A program made the translations under genes and the position numbers. Under the pieces are notes generated by a model. It saw only the letters and a program-made list of their open reading frames with translations, was not told the origin of the DNA and did no database searches. From assembly GCA_964462125.1 (NCBI GenBank), contig CAYWXT010000010.1, forward strand, positions 1 to 41,661: DNA of 41,661 bases, in the 5' to 3' direction. This document shows positions 7,578-17,239 of the stretch, piece by piece. How positions within the stretch are numbered: position 1 is the stretch's first letter; each line of letters opens with the position of its first letter. This stretch comes from JAWLFY01 sp964462125. GTDB taxonomy: Bacteria > Planctomycetota > Planctomycetia > Pirellulales > Pirellulaceae.

Positions 7578-10406
7578 GTGACGCCGCCCACAGCTGACGA
7601 TGCGGTCGAATCGGCTTCGCGCTACATCGTGGGGATCGACCTGGGGACAACCAACTGCGCGGTTTCCTTCGTCGACGCGGAGGCTCCGGCGTGGCGGGTG
7701 GAGACCTTTCGCATTCCGCAGTGGGTTGACTTTGGCCAACTGGAGTCGCGAGAGACCTTGCCCTCGTTTCATTACGAATGGACGCCCAGCGAAGCGGCTG
7801 GCGGGGTGTGGTGTTTGCCTTGGGAATCGGAGCAGGACCGGCCGGACGCCTGTGTCGGGGTACTGGCGCGCGACGCCGGAGAGCGTCATCCGGGACGGCG
7901 GATCTCCTCGGCCAAGAGTTGGCTTTCCCACGACGGTGTCGATCGGACCGCCGACTTCTTGCCCTGGCACGGCGACAGCGACGTGACCCGCATGTCGCCG
8001 GTCGCTGCCTCGGCACGTTACCTGGCTCATCTGCGGGCGGCCTGGGATCACGCGCATCCCGAGGACCTGCTCCACGACCAAGACCTCGTGATCACACTGC
8101 CCGCCTCGTTCGATGAAGTCGCCCGCGAGTTAACGGTCCAGGCGGCCAAGCAGGCGGGCCTGCGGCGGGTTTACCTGATCGAAGAACCCCAAGCCGCCTT
8201 TTACTCTTGGATCGATCGACACCGAGACGACTGGACCCAGCTCGTTCAGGCCGGCCAGTTGATCCTGGTGTGCGACATCGGCGGCGGCACGACCGACCTG
8301 ACGCTGATTCGCGTCCGTCCTGCGGGAGAGGCGGGTGAGCAGGTGCAGTTTCACCGGGTCGCCGTCGGCCGGCATCTGATCTTGGGTGGAGACAACATGG
8401 ACCTCGCCCTCGCGCGGTTGGCGGAGGAGAAACTCATTGGCGAGCCGGGATCCGAGCCGCTTTCGGCGTCGCAGTGGGACCGGTTGATCCAGGCTTCGCG
8501 GGGCGTCAAGGAGACCATGCTCCGCGAAGATCGGCCGGCAACGATCTCCATTCACCTGCCTGCCGAAGGATCGAAACTGTTGGCCGGTTCGCTCCAGGTC
8601 GAGTTGTCGGCGGCGGAGATCGACCAGGCATTGTTGGACGGTTTCTTTCCGGAATCCGAGTTGGATGAGCGGCCGGCGAGCGGTCAGAGTGGCTTTCAGG
8701 AATTCGGATTGCCCTACGCTGCCGACGCTGCGGTGACACGACACCTGGCCGAGTTCCTGAGCGAACATCGTCGCAGTGGGCTGGGAGAAGAAGACGAAGA
8801 GGCGACCGAACGACCCGACCTGGTGCTGTTCAACGGCGGTGTGTTGGCGGCCCCGGCGATTCGCAATCGCATCCTGCACGCGCTGACGCGTTGGTTCTGC
8901 GAGCCGGGCGAGTCGTGGGAACCGCGCATGCTCGCCTCCCCCAGACTCGACCTGGCGGTCGCTCGCGGTGCCGCTTACTACGGCATGGTGCGGCGTGGCG
9001 AAGGCGTGCGGATCGCAGCAAACCTGGGCCGCTCCTATTACATGCAGGTCGCCAGTGACCCACCCGCCGCGATCTGCTTGATTCCCGGCACCGCCGAACC
9101 GGGCCAGCGATTTCGCGCCGGCGACCATCCGCTGCAATTGCAGGTCGGCGCGCCGGTGCAATTTCCTCTATGGGTCAGCAGTACGCGGCTCGCCGACCGC
9201 GTTGGACAACTCGTGGAGATCGACCGTGCCGAGATGACGCCGCTGCCGCCGATCTGCACGGCGTTGGTCCGCGGCCGCCGCCGCGAGCAAGCGGGGCTGC
9301 ATGTCTTTGTGGAGTCGGAGTTGAGCGAGATCGGCACGGTCGGGATGTACTGTGTCGACACCGATACCGGCAAGCGTTGGAAGCTCGATTTTGACATCCG
9401 CAGCACTTTGGAGACCGACCGCGGCGCCCACGAAGGGGGCGGCGAGGCAGCCGGGATTGTCGACAGCGACACCGTCGCGGACTGTGCCGATGCCATCGCT
9501 GCCACTTTCGGCGATCCATCCACACGCACGGCCGACGCGGCGATCGGACCGAACCAGATCGTCAAGCATCTGCAAGTATTGACCGAGACCAACCGTAACG
9601 CCTGGCCGCCTTCGCTGCTTCGGGAACTGTGGCAGTTTTTGATCGACCACGAGTCGGGGCGGCGTCGATCACCGGCCCATGAAGCCCGCTGGTTGAACCT
9701 CGTCGGCTTCTGCCTACGTCCCGGCTACGGCGTCGCCGTGGATGATTGGCGCGTTCAACAGACGTGGCGGCGATTGCATGGCAAGCTGGCGTTTCCCGCT
9801 TCCCAGTCGCGGACCGAGTCGATGATCTTGTGGCGACGGATCGCGGGAGGATTGACGGCGGGACAACAACAACAGCTCGCCGCCCCCTTGATCGCAAGCT
9901 TGCGGGGAAAGGCGGGCAGGCTCGAGCCGCATGAACTGTCGGAACTCTGGCGATTGATTGCGTCGCTGGAACGATTGCCGGTGCCCGAGAAGATCGAGCT
10001 GGGTGAATCGGCGCTCCGCGAGCTGCGGCGCAAGAAGCATGCCAAACTTCGCCCCGCACTGCTTTGGGCCTTGGGGCGTTTCGGGAGCCGGCAACCGGCG
10101 TACGGACCACTCAACACCGCCGTGCCACCTCGCCAGGTCGAGCCGTGGATCGAATCGCTGATCGCGATCGACCTCGACGAACCCGCCCTGCCGCTCACGC
10201 TCGTGCAGTTGGCGCGCAAAACCGGCGACCGTTACCGAGACCTTCCTCAGGACCTTCGCGATCGCGCCGCTCGCTACTTGAAATCCAAGTCGTCCCCGGC
10301 GCACTTTCGCTCGTTGTTGGTCGAGGGTGGCACCCTCGACCGCGATGAGGAAGCCGCCGTCTTTGGCGACTCGCTGCCGCTGGGGATTCGGTTGGTACGA
10401 GGTTAG
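7578..10406 (+). CDS. Hsp70-family ATPase with long C-terminal (DUF3731-type) domain
   Basis: The 942-residue product has an N-terminal Hsp70 ATPase with phosphate-1 VGIDLGTTNCAV (about 17-28), LIEEPQAAFYSW, phosphate-2 VCDIGGGTTDLTL and VLFNGGVL. A YegD-like substrate domain runs to about residue 610. The last ~300 residues (LTETNRNAWPPSLLRELWQF, then WRRIAGGLTAGQQQQL, then WALGRFGSRQPAYGPLN) resemble DUF3731, known as an Hsp70-fused helical domain. The start is GTG at 7578 with GAGG about 7 nt upstream, 33 bp after the previous stop. The two adjacent Hsp70s are clearly paralogous and may work as a pair with the DUF2760 protein, away from the classical DnaJ/GrpE system. That partnership is inferred from clustering. 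Confidence 0.9.
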   Translation: MTPPTADDAVESASRYIVGIDLGTTNCAVSFVDAEAPAWRVETFRIPQWVDFGQLESRETLPSFHYEWTPSEAAGGVWCLPWESEQDRPDACVGVLARDAGERHPGRRISSAKSWLSHDGVDRTADFLPWHGDSDVTRMSPVAASARYLAHLRAAWDHAHPEDLLHDQDLVITLPASFDEVARELTVQAAKQAGLRRVYLIEEPQAAFYSWIDRHRDDWTQLVQAGQLILVCDIGGGTTDLTLIRVRPAGEAGEQVQFHRVAVGRHLILGGDNMDLALARLAEEKLIGEPGSEPLSASQWDRLIQASRGVKETMLREDRPATISIHLPAEGSKLLAGSLQVELSAAEIDQALLDGFFPESELDERPASGQSGFQEFGLPYAADAAVTRHLAEFLSEHRRSGLGEEDEEATERPDLVLFNGGVLAAPAIRNRILHALTRWFCEPGESWEPRMLASPRLDLAVARGAAYYGMVRRGEGVRIAANLGRSYYMQVASDPPAAICLIPGTAEPGQRFRAGDHPLQLQVGAPVQFPLWVSSTRLADRVGQLVEIDRAEMTPLPPICTALVRGRRREQAGLHVFVESELSEIGTVGMYCVDTDTGKRWKLDFDIRSTLETDRGAHEGGGEAAGIVDSDTVADCADAIAATFGDPSTRTADAAIGPNQIVKHLQVLTETNRNAWPPSLLRELWQFLIDHESGRRRSPAHEARWLNLVGFCLRPGYGVAVDDWRVQQTWRRLHGKLAFPASQSRTESMILWRRIAGGLTAGQQQQLAAPLIASLRGKAGRLEPHELSELWRLIASLERLPVPEKIELGESALRELRRKKHAKLRPALLWALGRFGSRQPAYGPLNTAVPPRQVEPWIESLIAIDLDEPALPLTLVQLARKTGDRYRDLPQDLRDRAARYLKSKSSPAHFRSLLVEGGTLDRDEEAAVFGDSLPLGIRLVRG

Positions 10407-10418
10407 GCTGGACAGAAA

Positions 10419-10448
10419 TTGACGACCAGCGTCCGTTTCGGGTAGACT
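10419..10448 (+). promoter_or_regulatory. Sigma70-type promoter upstream of the cytochrome-c-domain gene
   Basis: TTGACG (10419-10424), an 18-bp spacer, then TAGACT (10443-10448). It lies directly after the Hsp70 stop and would give a leader of about 115 nt to the ATG at 10570. Confidence 0.6.
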
Positions 10449-10569
10449 CGGAGCCCTTCCCCCACACCGGCTCTGACTGTGACCCACCCCATGACCGGTC
10501 GATTCCGTCCGCCCCGACACGCCGTTATCCCAATGGCGTTTCCAAAGTATTGGACCGCGATCGCCTCAA

Positions 10570-13500
10570 ATGGTTCATCCAAGAGTCGCACCCCGCCGGG
10601 GCTTCACCAACGATTCGAATAGGGTGTACTCCGTGAGTTCGTTTCAGCGTCAACCGGCATTTCCTGCGCGACACGTCATCCTTCTGTTTTTCTGCGCTGC
10701 GGTACTTCTCACTCCGCTTGCCCGTTCCCGCGGAGAAACTCCCTCGGGCGAGAAGCCGTCGGATGAAGGTGACGCCAAGAGCTCGGCCACCTCCGATGCG
10801 GCGAGTTCGTTGGAGCAGTTCACCGATTCGATTTACCCATTGCTGACGCGCGGCGATACCAGTTGCCTCGATTGCCATCGCTCCGAAGACACCTCAAATT
10901 TGGTCCTGATCGGCGAGCCGAGCGATGACTTTCTGGTTCTGTTGCAGAACCAATATTTCGATCCCCAGTATCCCGACTCGCTGCTGGCCAGGGTGACATC
11001 GGACGATCCCGAGCTGCGGATGCCCCAGGACGGTCACCCCTGGAGTGCTCGGGACATTCAACTGCTGCGATCGTTTCTGCGGGAACTGGACGTCAAGCTC
11101 GACCCGGACGCGGACGAGCAGTTTCCCGCCTCGTTGTTGACACCGTATGAGGGCGACGAGGAGGCTGCTGACGGCAATCAATTCATCACCTACACGCAGT
11201 TACAGGGAAAGGTGCGCACGATTTTCGGCGACGACTGGGTGCGTGACGGCCGCGACCTATTTGCTGAGAGCGTCGCCATGTTTGGCGGGGCCGATTTCGA
11301 AACCCGATTCACCGAAACGGACGAGCCGAGCACCTCGTTCCTGAGCGGCCTGACGATGCTCGCAGCGGACGTCTGCCAACGGGCTTACAACCGCGGTACC
11401 GGCCCATTTGCCGACCGCCAGGACCTGGATCCGCCTGGCGATCGGACCGAGCCGGATGCAGGCTATCGCGCCGAGATCGATCGCCTCTACCAAGCCATCC
11501 TGTTTCGCTCGCCCAGCGAAGCGGAGCTTCAGGAAGCGTTCGACTTGATTCGCGAGGTCTACGATGCCGGCGACGAGATACGCGCCCGGGGCTATCGACT
11601 GTCGTTTCGAGTCAGCGCCATCGATCCTGACACAAAGTTGAAGACGACCGAGACGATTCGAATACCGATCAGTGGTGAGCAGCGCGGCCGGCACCAGGAG
11701 TTGATTGATCAGTCGACCGGCGAGGAGACCGACAATCGCCGAATGGTGCGCCAGACGCTTGCCCGTCGTTTCGAGTTTGAGAAGGGGGACACCGTACGGA
11801 TGGTGGTTCGCAACGACCGGTCCGTGGGCAATGTCTCCTTTGCCGGGGTGCAGTGGAAACGGATGGGCAGCGACGAGCAGGAAACGATCGAGGCGGACCA
11901 TGAGAGCGTTCGGGCCGATGGGGCGTGGAGTATCAAGAGCAAGGGCGGTTTTACGAGCTTCGAGGATGGCGACGTGGAGAAAGGGAACAGCCACATCCGC
12001 ATCCCCCTCGAGTTGGAAGCCGATGGAGAGTATGAGCTGTCGGTCTTGTGGCGGAAGGATTCTGCCAACGCCACGCAGGTGTTGGTCGAGGTGGAGGGCG
12101 AGGGGATCGTTGATCAGCTCGCCATTGCTCCCACGGTGGAATTGCCGGATCCGGGCGAGGCGAGATTTCATTACGACAGCAGCGACGACACGCAGCCGTT
12201 CGCCGATTTGGGAGCCTGGTTCCAGTTCGGGGAGGGTGACTACGTGGAGATCAACAACAGCGGTACTCGCGACCGCGTGACCGCAGCCGCGGTCGACTTT
12301 GTTCCGCATGACGACGACGGCGAGCCGTTCACGATCGACAGTCTGGATGCCGAAGGGAGCGACGGCTGGACCGAGTACGACAGCGGCCGGTTCCGCGCGT
12401 ACAACACCAAGGGGACTCAGCTTCACGACGATGGCGAGAACAAGGGGGAACGGTATCTCCGCTACCGGCCATCGACGCAGGTCGAAGACAGCGACGATGG
12501 CAAATCGGACAAAGATGGCGAAGCGGACGGCGATGCGGAGCGTTGGCAGTCGGAAACGTTCTACAAGCCGCACATCCATTACCCGGGCAAGCGGGACCAT
12601 GAAACGCAAACGCCGGTCATCATCCGCGCACAGCGTTCGTCGCCGATCGTGCATGTACGATACCCGGCCCGGGGGCGCGCCGACGCCGGTCTCCGGATGG
12701 ATGCCTCGTCCTCCTACACGGTGCAGCGGAGTCGACTGGAGTTTCAGTGGGAGCAGATCGGTGGCCCGTCGGTCGAATGGGAGGGAGAGCGAAGTTCTGC
12801 GAGCGTGACGTTCACCGCTCCCCGCCGCCGCCCGCAACAGGCGGCCTGGGAAGCCCTTGCTCAGGCACTGATGCGACATCCGGACTTCCTGTTCACACGC
12901 CCGCCGTCGCTGGAGCAGACGCAGGACGTTCAGGACCGCAAGCAACTGCAGTTGGTCAAGATTGCAGCGGATCTGGTCGGCCGAGCTCCGACGGCAAGCG
13001 AATTACGGCGACTGGCGGAGGGCGAACCACTGGCCGGTTTGGTCGACAGCTACCTCGACTCGCAGGAGTTCCGGGACTTTTACTTTCATCGCGTGCGTCT
13101 CTACCTGGAGAGCCAGGGAAACGAGGTGGAGGACGAACCGGTTCGGCTTTGGTGTTACGTTGCTTTCAACGACCGTCCGTTCCAGGAGATCTTGACCGCG
13201 GATTACACGGTCGACGCGGAATTCGAAAAACAGTCTCGCCCGGAGTATCACGGGCGAACTGGACTGCTGACGACCAAAGGATTCATGGAAGGCAAGCCGG
13301 GCTTGCCGCATTACAACTACGCCGCCCAAGTCAGCATGATGTTTCTGGGATACGTGTTCGAGGTACCCTCGGACATCATCGACCAGCGCGACGGCATCAC
13401 CCCGGCCGGCACGACCGATCGCACCTCGGCCTGTTATAGCTGCCACAAGACGCTCACACCGTTGGCCATGCAGCGACAGTTCTGGACCGACGACGGTCGT

Positions 13501-13803
13501 TTTCGAACGGAGGACGAGGATGGGCTGGAGATCGACGCCAGCGATCAGGGCCTGGTCGACGAATACCCGTTTCCGGGTGTCGGGATGGAGGCGTTCGCGA
13601 CCCAAGCGGTCAGGAAAGAACGTTTCATTCGCACGATGATCAACACCCATTTCAATTTTTACTTCGGACGCAGTCTTCGCTTCCGGACGGACGAACGGCA
13701 GCTCTATCAAACGCTCTGGGACCACGTTCACGAAGACGGATTTACCATTCGCGGCATGATTCGCAAGCTCATGTCGCAGCCGGAATACCTCGCGGATTCA
13801 TGA
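10570..13803 (+). CDS. Large exported planctomycete cytochrome-c-type protein (DUF1592/DUF1588-like)
   Basis: The 1077-residue product has an N-terminal hydrophobic export segment (about 32-48). Two haem-c motifs sit at opposite ends: CLDCH at residues 99-103 and CYSCH at 955-959. The second lies in a context (ACYSCHKTLTPLAMQR) like the C-terminal DUF1588/DUF1585 module. The middle contains golvesin-like or carbohydrate-binding-like beta segments (GAWFQFGEGDYVEINN) and a PKD-like stretch near 700-750 (DASSSYTVQRSRLEFQWEQIGGPSV). Such proteins form part of planctomycete outer electron-transfer or carbohydrate machinery of unknown chemistry and are typically encoded next to a DUF1501/DUF1552 protein, as here (9 bp downstream). 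ATG 10570 is taken as the start, but in-frame GTGs at 10624 and 10633 would place the signal peptide closer to the N-terminus. Confidence 0.8.
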   Translation: MVHPRVAPRRGFTNDSNRVYSVSSFQRQPAFPARHVILLFFCAAVLLTPLARSRGETPSGEKPSDEGDAKSSATSDAASSLEQFTDSIYPLLTRGDTSCLDCHRSEDTSNLVLIGEPSDDFLVLLQNQYFDPQYPDSLLARVTSDDPELRMPQDGHPWSARDIQLLRSFLRELDVKLDPDADEQFPASLLTPYEGDEEAADGNQFITYTQLQGKVRTIFGDDWVRDGRDLFAESVAMFGGADFETRFTETDEPSTSFLSGLTMLAADVCQRAYNRGTGPFADRQDLDPPGDRTEPDAGYRAEIDRLYQAILFRSPSEAELQEAFDLIREVYDAGDEIRARGYRLSFRVSAIDPDTKLKTTETIRIPISGEQRGRHQELIDQSTGEETDNRRMVRQTLARRFEFEKGDTVRMVVRNDRSVGNVSFAGVQWKRMGSDEQETIEADHESVRADGAWSIKSKGGFTSFEDGDVEKGNSHIRIPLELEADGEYELSVLWRKDSANATQVLVEVEGEGIVDQLAIAPTVELPDPGEARFHYDSSDDTQPFADLGAWFQFGEGDYVEINNSGTRDRVTAAAVDFVPHDDDGEPFTIDSLDAEGSDGWTEYDSGRFRAYNTKGTQLHDDGENKGERYLRYRPSTQVEDSDDGKSDKDGEADGDAERWQSETFYKPHIHYPGKRDHETQTPVIIRAQRSSPIVHVRYPARGRADAGLRMDASSSYTVQRSRLEFQWEQIGGPSVEWEGERSSASVTFTAPRRRPQQAAWEALAQALMRHPDFLFTRPPSLEQTQDVQDRKQLQLVKIAADLVGRAPTASELRRLAEGEPLAGLVDSYLDSQEFRDFYFHRVRLYLESQGNEVEDEPVRLWCYVAFNDRPFQEILTADYTVDAEFEKQSRPEYHGRTGLLTTKGFMEGKPGLPHYNYAAQVSMMFLGYVFEVPSDIIDQRDGITPAGTTDRTSACYSCHKTLTPLAMQRQFWTDDGRFRTEDEDGLEIDASDQGLVDEYPFPGVGMEAFATQAVRKERFIRTMINTHFNFYFGRSLRFRTDERQLYQTLWDHVHEDGFTIRGMIRKLMSQPEYLADS

Positions 13804-13812
13804 GGCATCCCC

Positions 13813-15531
13813 ATGACCAAGCCCTGTCAGATTGACGAAACGGTGACCGCCGCCCCACCGACCGCCGCTCCTTCGCGGCGGTTTTCGCGGCGGGGGATGT
13901 TCCGCCGCATGGGGATGACCGCCGCGGGGCTCTCCTGCGCCGACTTTTTGGAGTACTTCCTCCATCATGGCATTCCGTACGATCCGCGCGGGTCGCTGCT
14001 CGCCGATGACGCCGTGGCAGCGAACCAGGATCCCCACTTCCTGATTTACTGGTTTCTTGAAGGTGGCTGGTGCGGCTACGACATGTTCAACCCCGTGGTG
14101 ACCGCCAACAACGTCGTTGACAGGCTGGACAACGTCAGCGACGAACGATATCGCGTCCTGGAGTGGGGCCAGGATGGCTACGGGGTCAAGGAGCACGGCA
14201 ACATTCGATATGGGTTTTTGGCCGAGGACGGAAAGGACTTGTTCCCTAACATGGCCGTCCTCAGTTCCATGCATACCGGCACGGGACACTCCACCGAACG
14301 ACTGCGAACCCACATGGGCTCCTACAAGTATCGCAACACCGACGAGCGGGAGGAGGACGAGCGGTCGGTGATGCAGGCCTTTGCCGAGGTGTACGGACAA
14401 CCTTACCTGCTGCCCAATCTGTCATGGCATTGGTGGCTTTCCGATGGCGAGCTCAATGAGGTCCAGTACACCGGCCGCCGCGGCTACTATCATGCCTTGG
14501 GGCCACGGCACGCGCACACCATCTACGCCGGCACGCCGACCAATCTGAGACAGTTGCTGCTGCGGATGCAGGCGGAATCGGGGAGCGAGGTTGGACAGCA
14601 CATCGAGTCGTTCCTCGACAACGCGCACAGCGAATTCCTCAAGGACGAAAATATCGAGGCGGTGCGGAGCTATCGGTCGGCACGCGAGATTTACCTAGAC
14701 ATGCGGCGGCGGGGGTTGCGACTGGACCGCAGCAGCCTGCTCAAGTTGTTCTCCGACCCGGCACTCCGCGAGCAGTTCAACGTGAAGCCGGAGGACGAGC
14801 TGATCACCTATCGCAGTGTCAACGGGAACAAGGCCCGCAGTAAGCACGCACCCAACACGAACGTCCAGGCGATGATGGCTTGGGAGCTGATGTCCGCCGA
14901 CATGTCGTGCGCCTTCTTCATCGAATCGCGGGACGTGCGGCGTTTCGACTCGCACTTCAGCCGCAGTCGCTTGTGGAAAAGTGACGGCACCCCGGTCGGC
15001 ATGCCAGACCAGACATCGATGATGCGCGAGAATCTCTGGGATCCCTTGCACGCGCTGGTCGAGCAGTTGAAAAACACCGAGTATGGCAATACGGGGAAAT
15101 CATACTTCGACCACACCAACATCGTACTCACCTCGGAGTTCGGCCGCTCGCTGCACGGCAATGTCGATCCGATTCTGGCCAAGAAGATCGACGAGAAAAA
15201 ACGTGACAAAGAGATCGGTGGCCAAGATATCTGTTCGCACTGGAAGGTTACCTCAAGTGCCTTCTTGGGGGGCAACGTTCGGGGCGACCAGCAATACGGA
15301 AAGGTGGGCGATGAGACGCTGATGGCCATTCCGTTGTTGCCCGACGGAAGTCTCGACCCGAACTACGACTCGATGACCGGCGAGTTGAGAAAAGACCGCG
15401 AGCCGCATCCCAAGGGTTCGATTCCCAATCACGGCGACGTCTACGCCACCGCGCTTGCCCTCAGCGGCATCGATCCCAAGGGTCGTGGACGCAATGAACG
15501 CGGAGCCCTCCCCTACATCCTGAAAAGCTGA
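13813..15531 (+). CDS. DUF1501-type exported protein
   Basis: The 572-residue product has a twin-arginine-like N-terminus (RRFSRRGMFRRMG, about residues 22-34) followed by a hydrophobic segment. It has the DUF1501 layout, with an alkaline-phosphatase/sulfatase-like fold: FLIYWFLEGGWCGYDMFNP early, SSMHTGTGHSTERLRTHMG in the middle, and FDHTNIVLTSEFGRSL and GSIPNHGDVYATALALSG near the end. The function is unknown. The partner cytochrome-type gene ends 9 bp upstream and GAGG precedes the ATG, so the two are probably co-transcribed and co-exported. Paired gene sets of this kind are numerous in planctomycetes. Confidence 0.82.
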   Translation: MTKPCQIDETVTAAPPTAAPSRRFSRRGMFRRMGMTAAGLSCADFLEYFLHHGIPYDPRGSLLADDAVAANQDPHFLIYWFLEGGWCGYDMFNPVVTANNVVDRLDNVSDERYRVLEWGQDGYGVKEHGNIRYGFLAEDGKDLFPNMAVLSSMHTGTGHSTERLRTHMGSYKYRNTDEREEDERSVMQAFAEVYGQPYLLPNLSWHWWLSDGELNEVQYTGRRGYYHALGPRHAHTIYAGTPTNLRQLLLRMQAESGSEVGQHIESFLDNAHSEFLKDENIEAVRSYRSAREIYLDMRRRGLRLDRSSLLKLFSDPALREQFNVKPEDELITYRSVNGNKARSKHAPNTNVQAMMAWELMSADMSCAFFIESRDVRRFDSHFSRSRLWKSDGTPVGMPDQTSMMRENLWDPLHALVEQLKNTEYGNTGKSYFDHTNIVLTSEFGRSLHGNVDPILAKKIDEKKRDKEIGGQDICSHWKVTSSAFLGGNVRGDQQYGKVGDETLMAIPLLPDGSLDPNYDSMTGELRKDREPHPKGSIPNHGDVYATALALSGIDPKGRGRNERGALPYILKS

Positions 15532-15876
15532 ACCGAGCAGGTTGGCCGTAGCGCCGAGCGACGATCGCACAACATGTCCAAACACCGACCACGGGGTGAC
15601 GTCGACCTCGGGCGGCCGTTTGGTACGCACTGGCGATCCACGGACAACGCACACGGTTTTCAACCATAAATCAGCCATTCGCACGCGCTGACCCGTGATT
15701 GGCATCTCATCTGCAGTGGTCGCAGTACGAGTTGTTTCCGAGAAGCCGGATTTCTAGCTGTGATCGCGATGAACGGAGTTCCAAGCGAAAAAGGTAATCG
15801 TATGCCGTCATCGCGGGCAGCACTTCACCATTCGGTTTCTCACCCATCCACCTACTCCTCACACAAGAGTATTGCG
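15532..15876 (+). other. Intergenic region before the PDZ gene
   Basis: No gene is supportable in 345 bp. A weak promoter-like pair TTGTTT (15732-15737) and TAGCTG (15755-15760) with a 17-bp spacer is present. In-frame ATGs at 15769 and 15802 extend the downstream frame but put 25-36 non-signal residues ahead of a clear signal peptide, so they are not favoured. Confidence 0.5.
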
Positions 15877-17169
15877 ATGAATGTTACGTCAGGACGGCTA
15901 GTGCGACGGGTGCTTGCAGTCACCATCGCCGCATCGATGCTTGGATATTCCGCTAGCCCTAGCTGGGCTCAGGAATCGCCCACCCTCGACACCGAGGCGG
16001 AAGGCCGCTTGGAGGGGGAAGTTCGCGCACAAGGAGAAGATCGCGCACAGGCAGAAGATCGCGCACAGGCAGAAGGTCGCGCACAGGGAGAAGATCGCCT
16101 GCAGGGAGAAGATCGCCTGCAGGGCGAGGTACGTGAACGCACAGAGATTGGGGAAACGGAGGCCGAAAAGCAGCGCCGATCGACCGACCAGCGGCAGCGA
16201 TCGTATCGTCAAGAGCAGCGACGGGATGGTTCCGCGACCAGAGACGCCCCTCGTGATGGTCGCTCAAGGATCCGGGGCGAGGCGTCCGCGCGGTCATCAT
16301 CGCGTCCGGTCTACGAGCGTGATGCGCAGGGACGAGCCTACTTTGATGACGCGATTGGACAGCGTTTCGTGTATGACGATGGCCAGTGGATGCAGGTTCG
16401 TCGCACGACGCGTGCCGGCGCCCAACCGGCGCCGGAATCCCCCCGCTTCCGCGGCGATCGTACCATGCGGCGCGACGCAAGGCCGCGTTTGGGAGTGCAG
16501 CTGCGCGAAACGGCGCGCGGCCTGCTCGTCCGCAGTGTGTTGCGTGGAAGCGGCGCAGCGAGAGCTGGGTTGCGGCCGGGGGATATCATCCTGCAGGCCA
16601 ATGGGCAGCGCATCAGGGACCCGCAAAGGTTTGTTCAACAGATTCAACAGATGGATCCCAACGAAGAAGTCGACCTGACGGTGATCCGTGACGGAAGCGA
16701 AACCGATGTGACCGCCAGCATTGCCGACGACGACACGCAACGGATGGCGAGGCCGGAGATCGACGATCCTGCGGAAGGTGGCGAAGCGGCGCTTCAGCAA
16801 AGAATCCAACGGCTTGAGCAGGAACTTGAGCAGTTGAAGTCGCAAGTCGACCAACAACCCGAGTCGAGGGTGAGCCCAGACGAGACGGACCTTGAATCGG
16901 GACAGGAGCCCGAGGCGAGGATCGAGTCCGAAACCGATCTGAGGTCAGAGTCCGAAACCGATCTGAGGTCAGAGTCTGAAACCGATGCGACGTCCGAAAT
17001 CGAAGCCGACGCCGAAGCCGAAGCCGACGCGGACGCCGATTCGGATGCGGCGGACCCGGAGACGGATGACCTGGAGGTACCGCTTCCAGAGGACTCCGAT
17101 GACGAATCCGACGACGCTTCCGACGCGATTCCTGATTTGCCGGGTGAAAACGACGATCGATTGGAGTGA
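15877..17169 (+). CDS. Secreted PDZ-domain protein with hexapeptide repeats and acidic tail
   Basis: The 430-residue product has a signal peptide ending SPSWAQ (residues ~1-32). Six imperfect hexapeptide repeats (RAQGED/RAQAED/RLQGED type) occupy about 50-85, followed by a basic Arg/Gln/Ser-rich region. A single PDZ domain spans about 202-285 (RPRLGVQLRETARGLLVRSV, then GLRPGDIILQANGQRI). A short coiled coil lies at about 304-330 (LQQRIQRLEQELEQLKSQV), and a strongly acidic Glu/Asp/Ser-rich tail has an 8-residue repeat (ESETDLRS). There is no protease domain, so it is not a DegP-type enzyme. It may be a periplasmic binding or scaffold protein. The start follows from the signal peptide, with AAGAG 8 nt upstream. 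It is followed by a strong terminator. Confidence 0.78.
   Translation: MNVTSGRLVRRVLAVTIAASMLGYSASPSWAQESPTLDTEAEGRLEGEVRAQGEDRAQAEDRAQAEGRAQGEDRLQGEDRLQGEVRERTEIGETEAEKQRRSTDQRQRSYRQEQRRDGSATRDAPRDGRSRIRGEASARSSSRPVYERDAQGRAYFDDAIGQRFVYDDGQWMQVRRTTRAGAQPAPESPRFRGDRTMRRDARPRLGVQLRETARGLLVRSVLRGSGAARAGLRPGDIILQANGQRIRDPQRFVQQIQQMDPNEEVDLTVIRDGSETDVTASIADDDTQRMARPEIDDPAEGGEAALQQRIQRLEQELEQLKSQVDQQPESRVSPDETDLESGQEPEARIESETDLRSESETDLRSESETDATSEIEADAEAEADADADSDAADPETDDLEVPLPEDSDDESDDASDAIPDLPGENDDRLE
16024..16131 (+). repeat. Six tandem 18-bp coding repeats
   Basis: Units begin at 16024, 16042, 16060, 16078, 16096 and 16114, with the pattern CGCGCACAGG(C/G)AGAAGAT. The last two change GCA to CTG. 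They encode the hexapeptide array of the PDZ protein. Copy number is likely to vary between strains by slippage. Confidence 0.92.
16924..16986 (+). repeat. 24-bp tandem coding repeat in the acidic tail
   Basis: Two full units start at 16924 and 16948, and a partial third at 16972. They encode ESETDLRS. The first two are identical at the nucleotide level, indicating recent duplication. Confidence 0.9.
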
Positions 17170-17239
17170 TCGTTCGTTCGGAAAATGGCGGTCGGCCGTG
17201 CTTCGGACTGCGATCCGGAGCCGGTTCGGCCATGGAGCT

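Noticed and set aside
11257..12945. 562-codon minus-strand frame
   Set aside because: Antisense to the cytochrome-type gene in a codon-shadow frame, with no domain or signal. Long antisense frames are common at this GC content.
16024..16131. Possible CRISPR array
   Set aside because: The 18-bp units are contiguous without spacers and encode an in-frame hexapeptide repeat.
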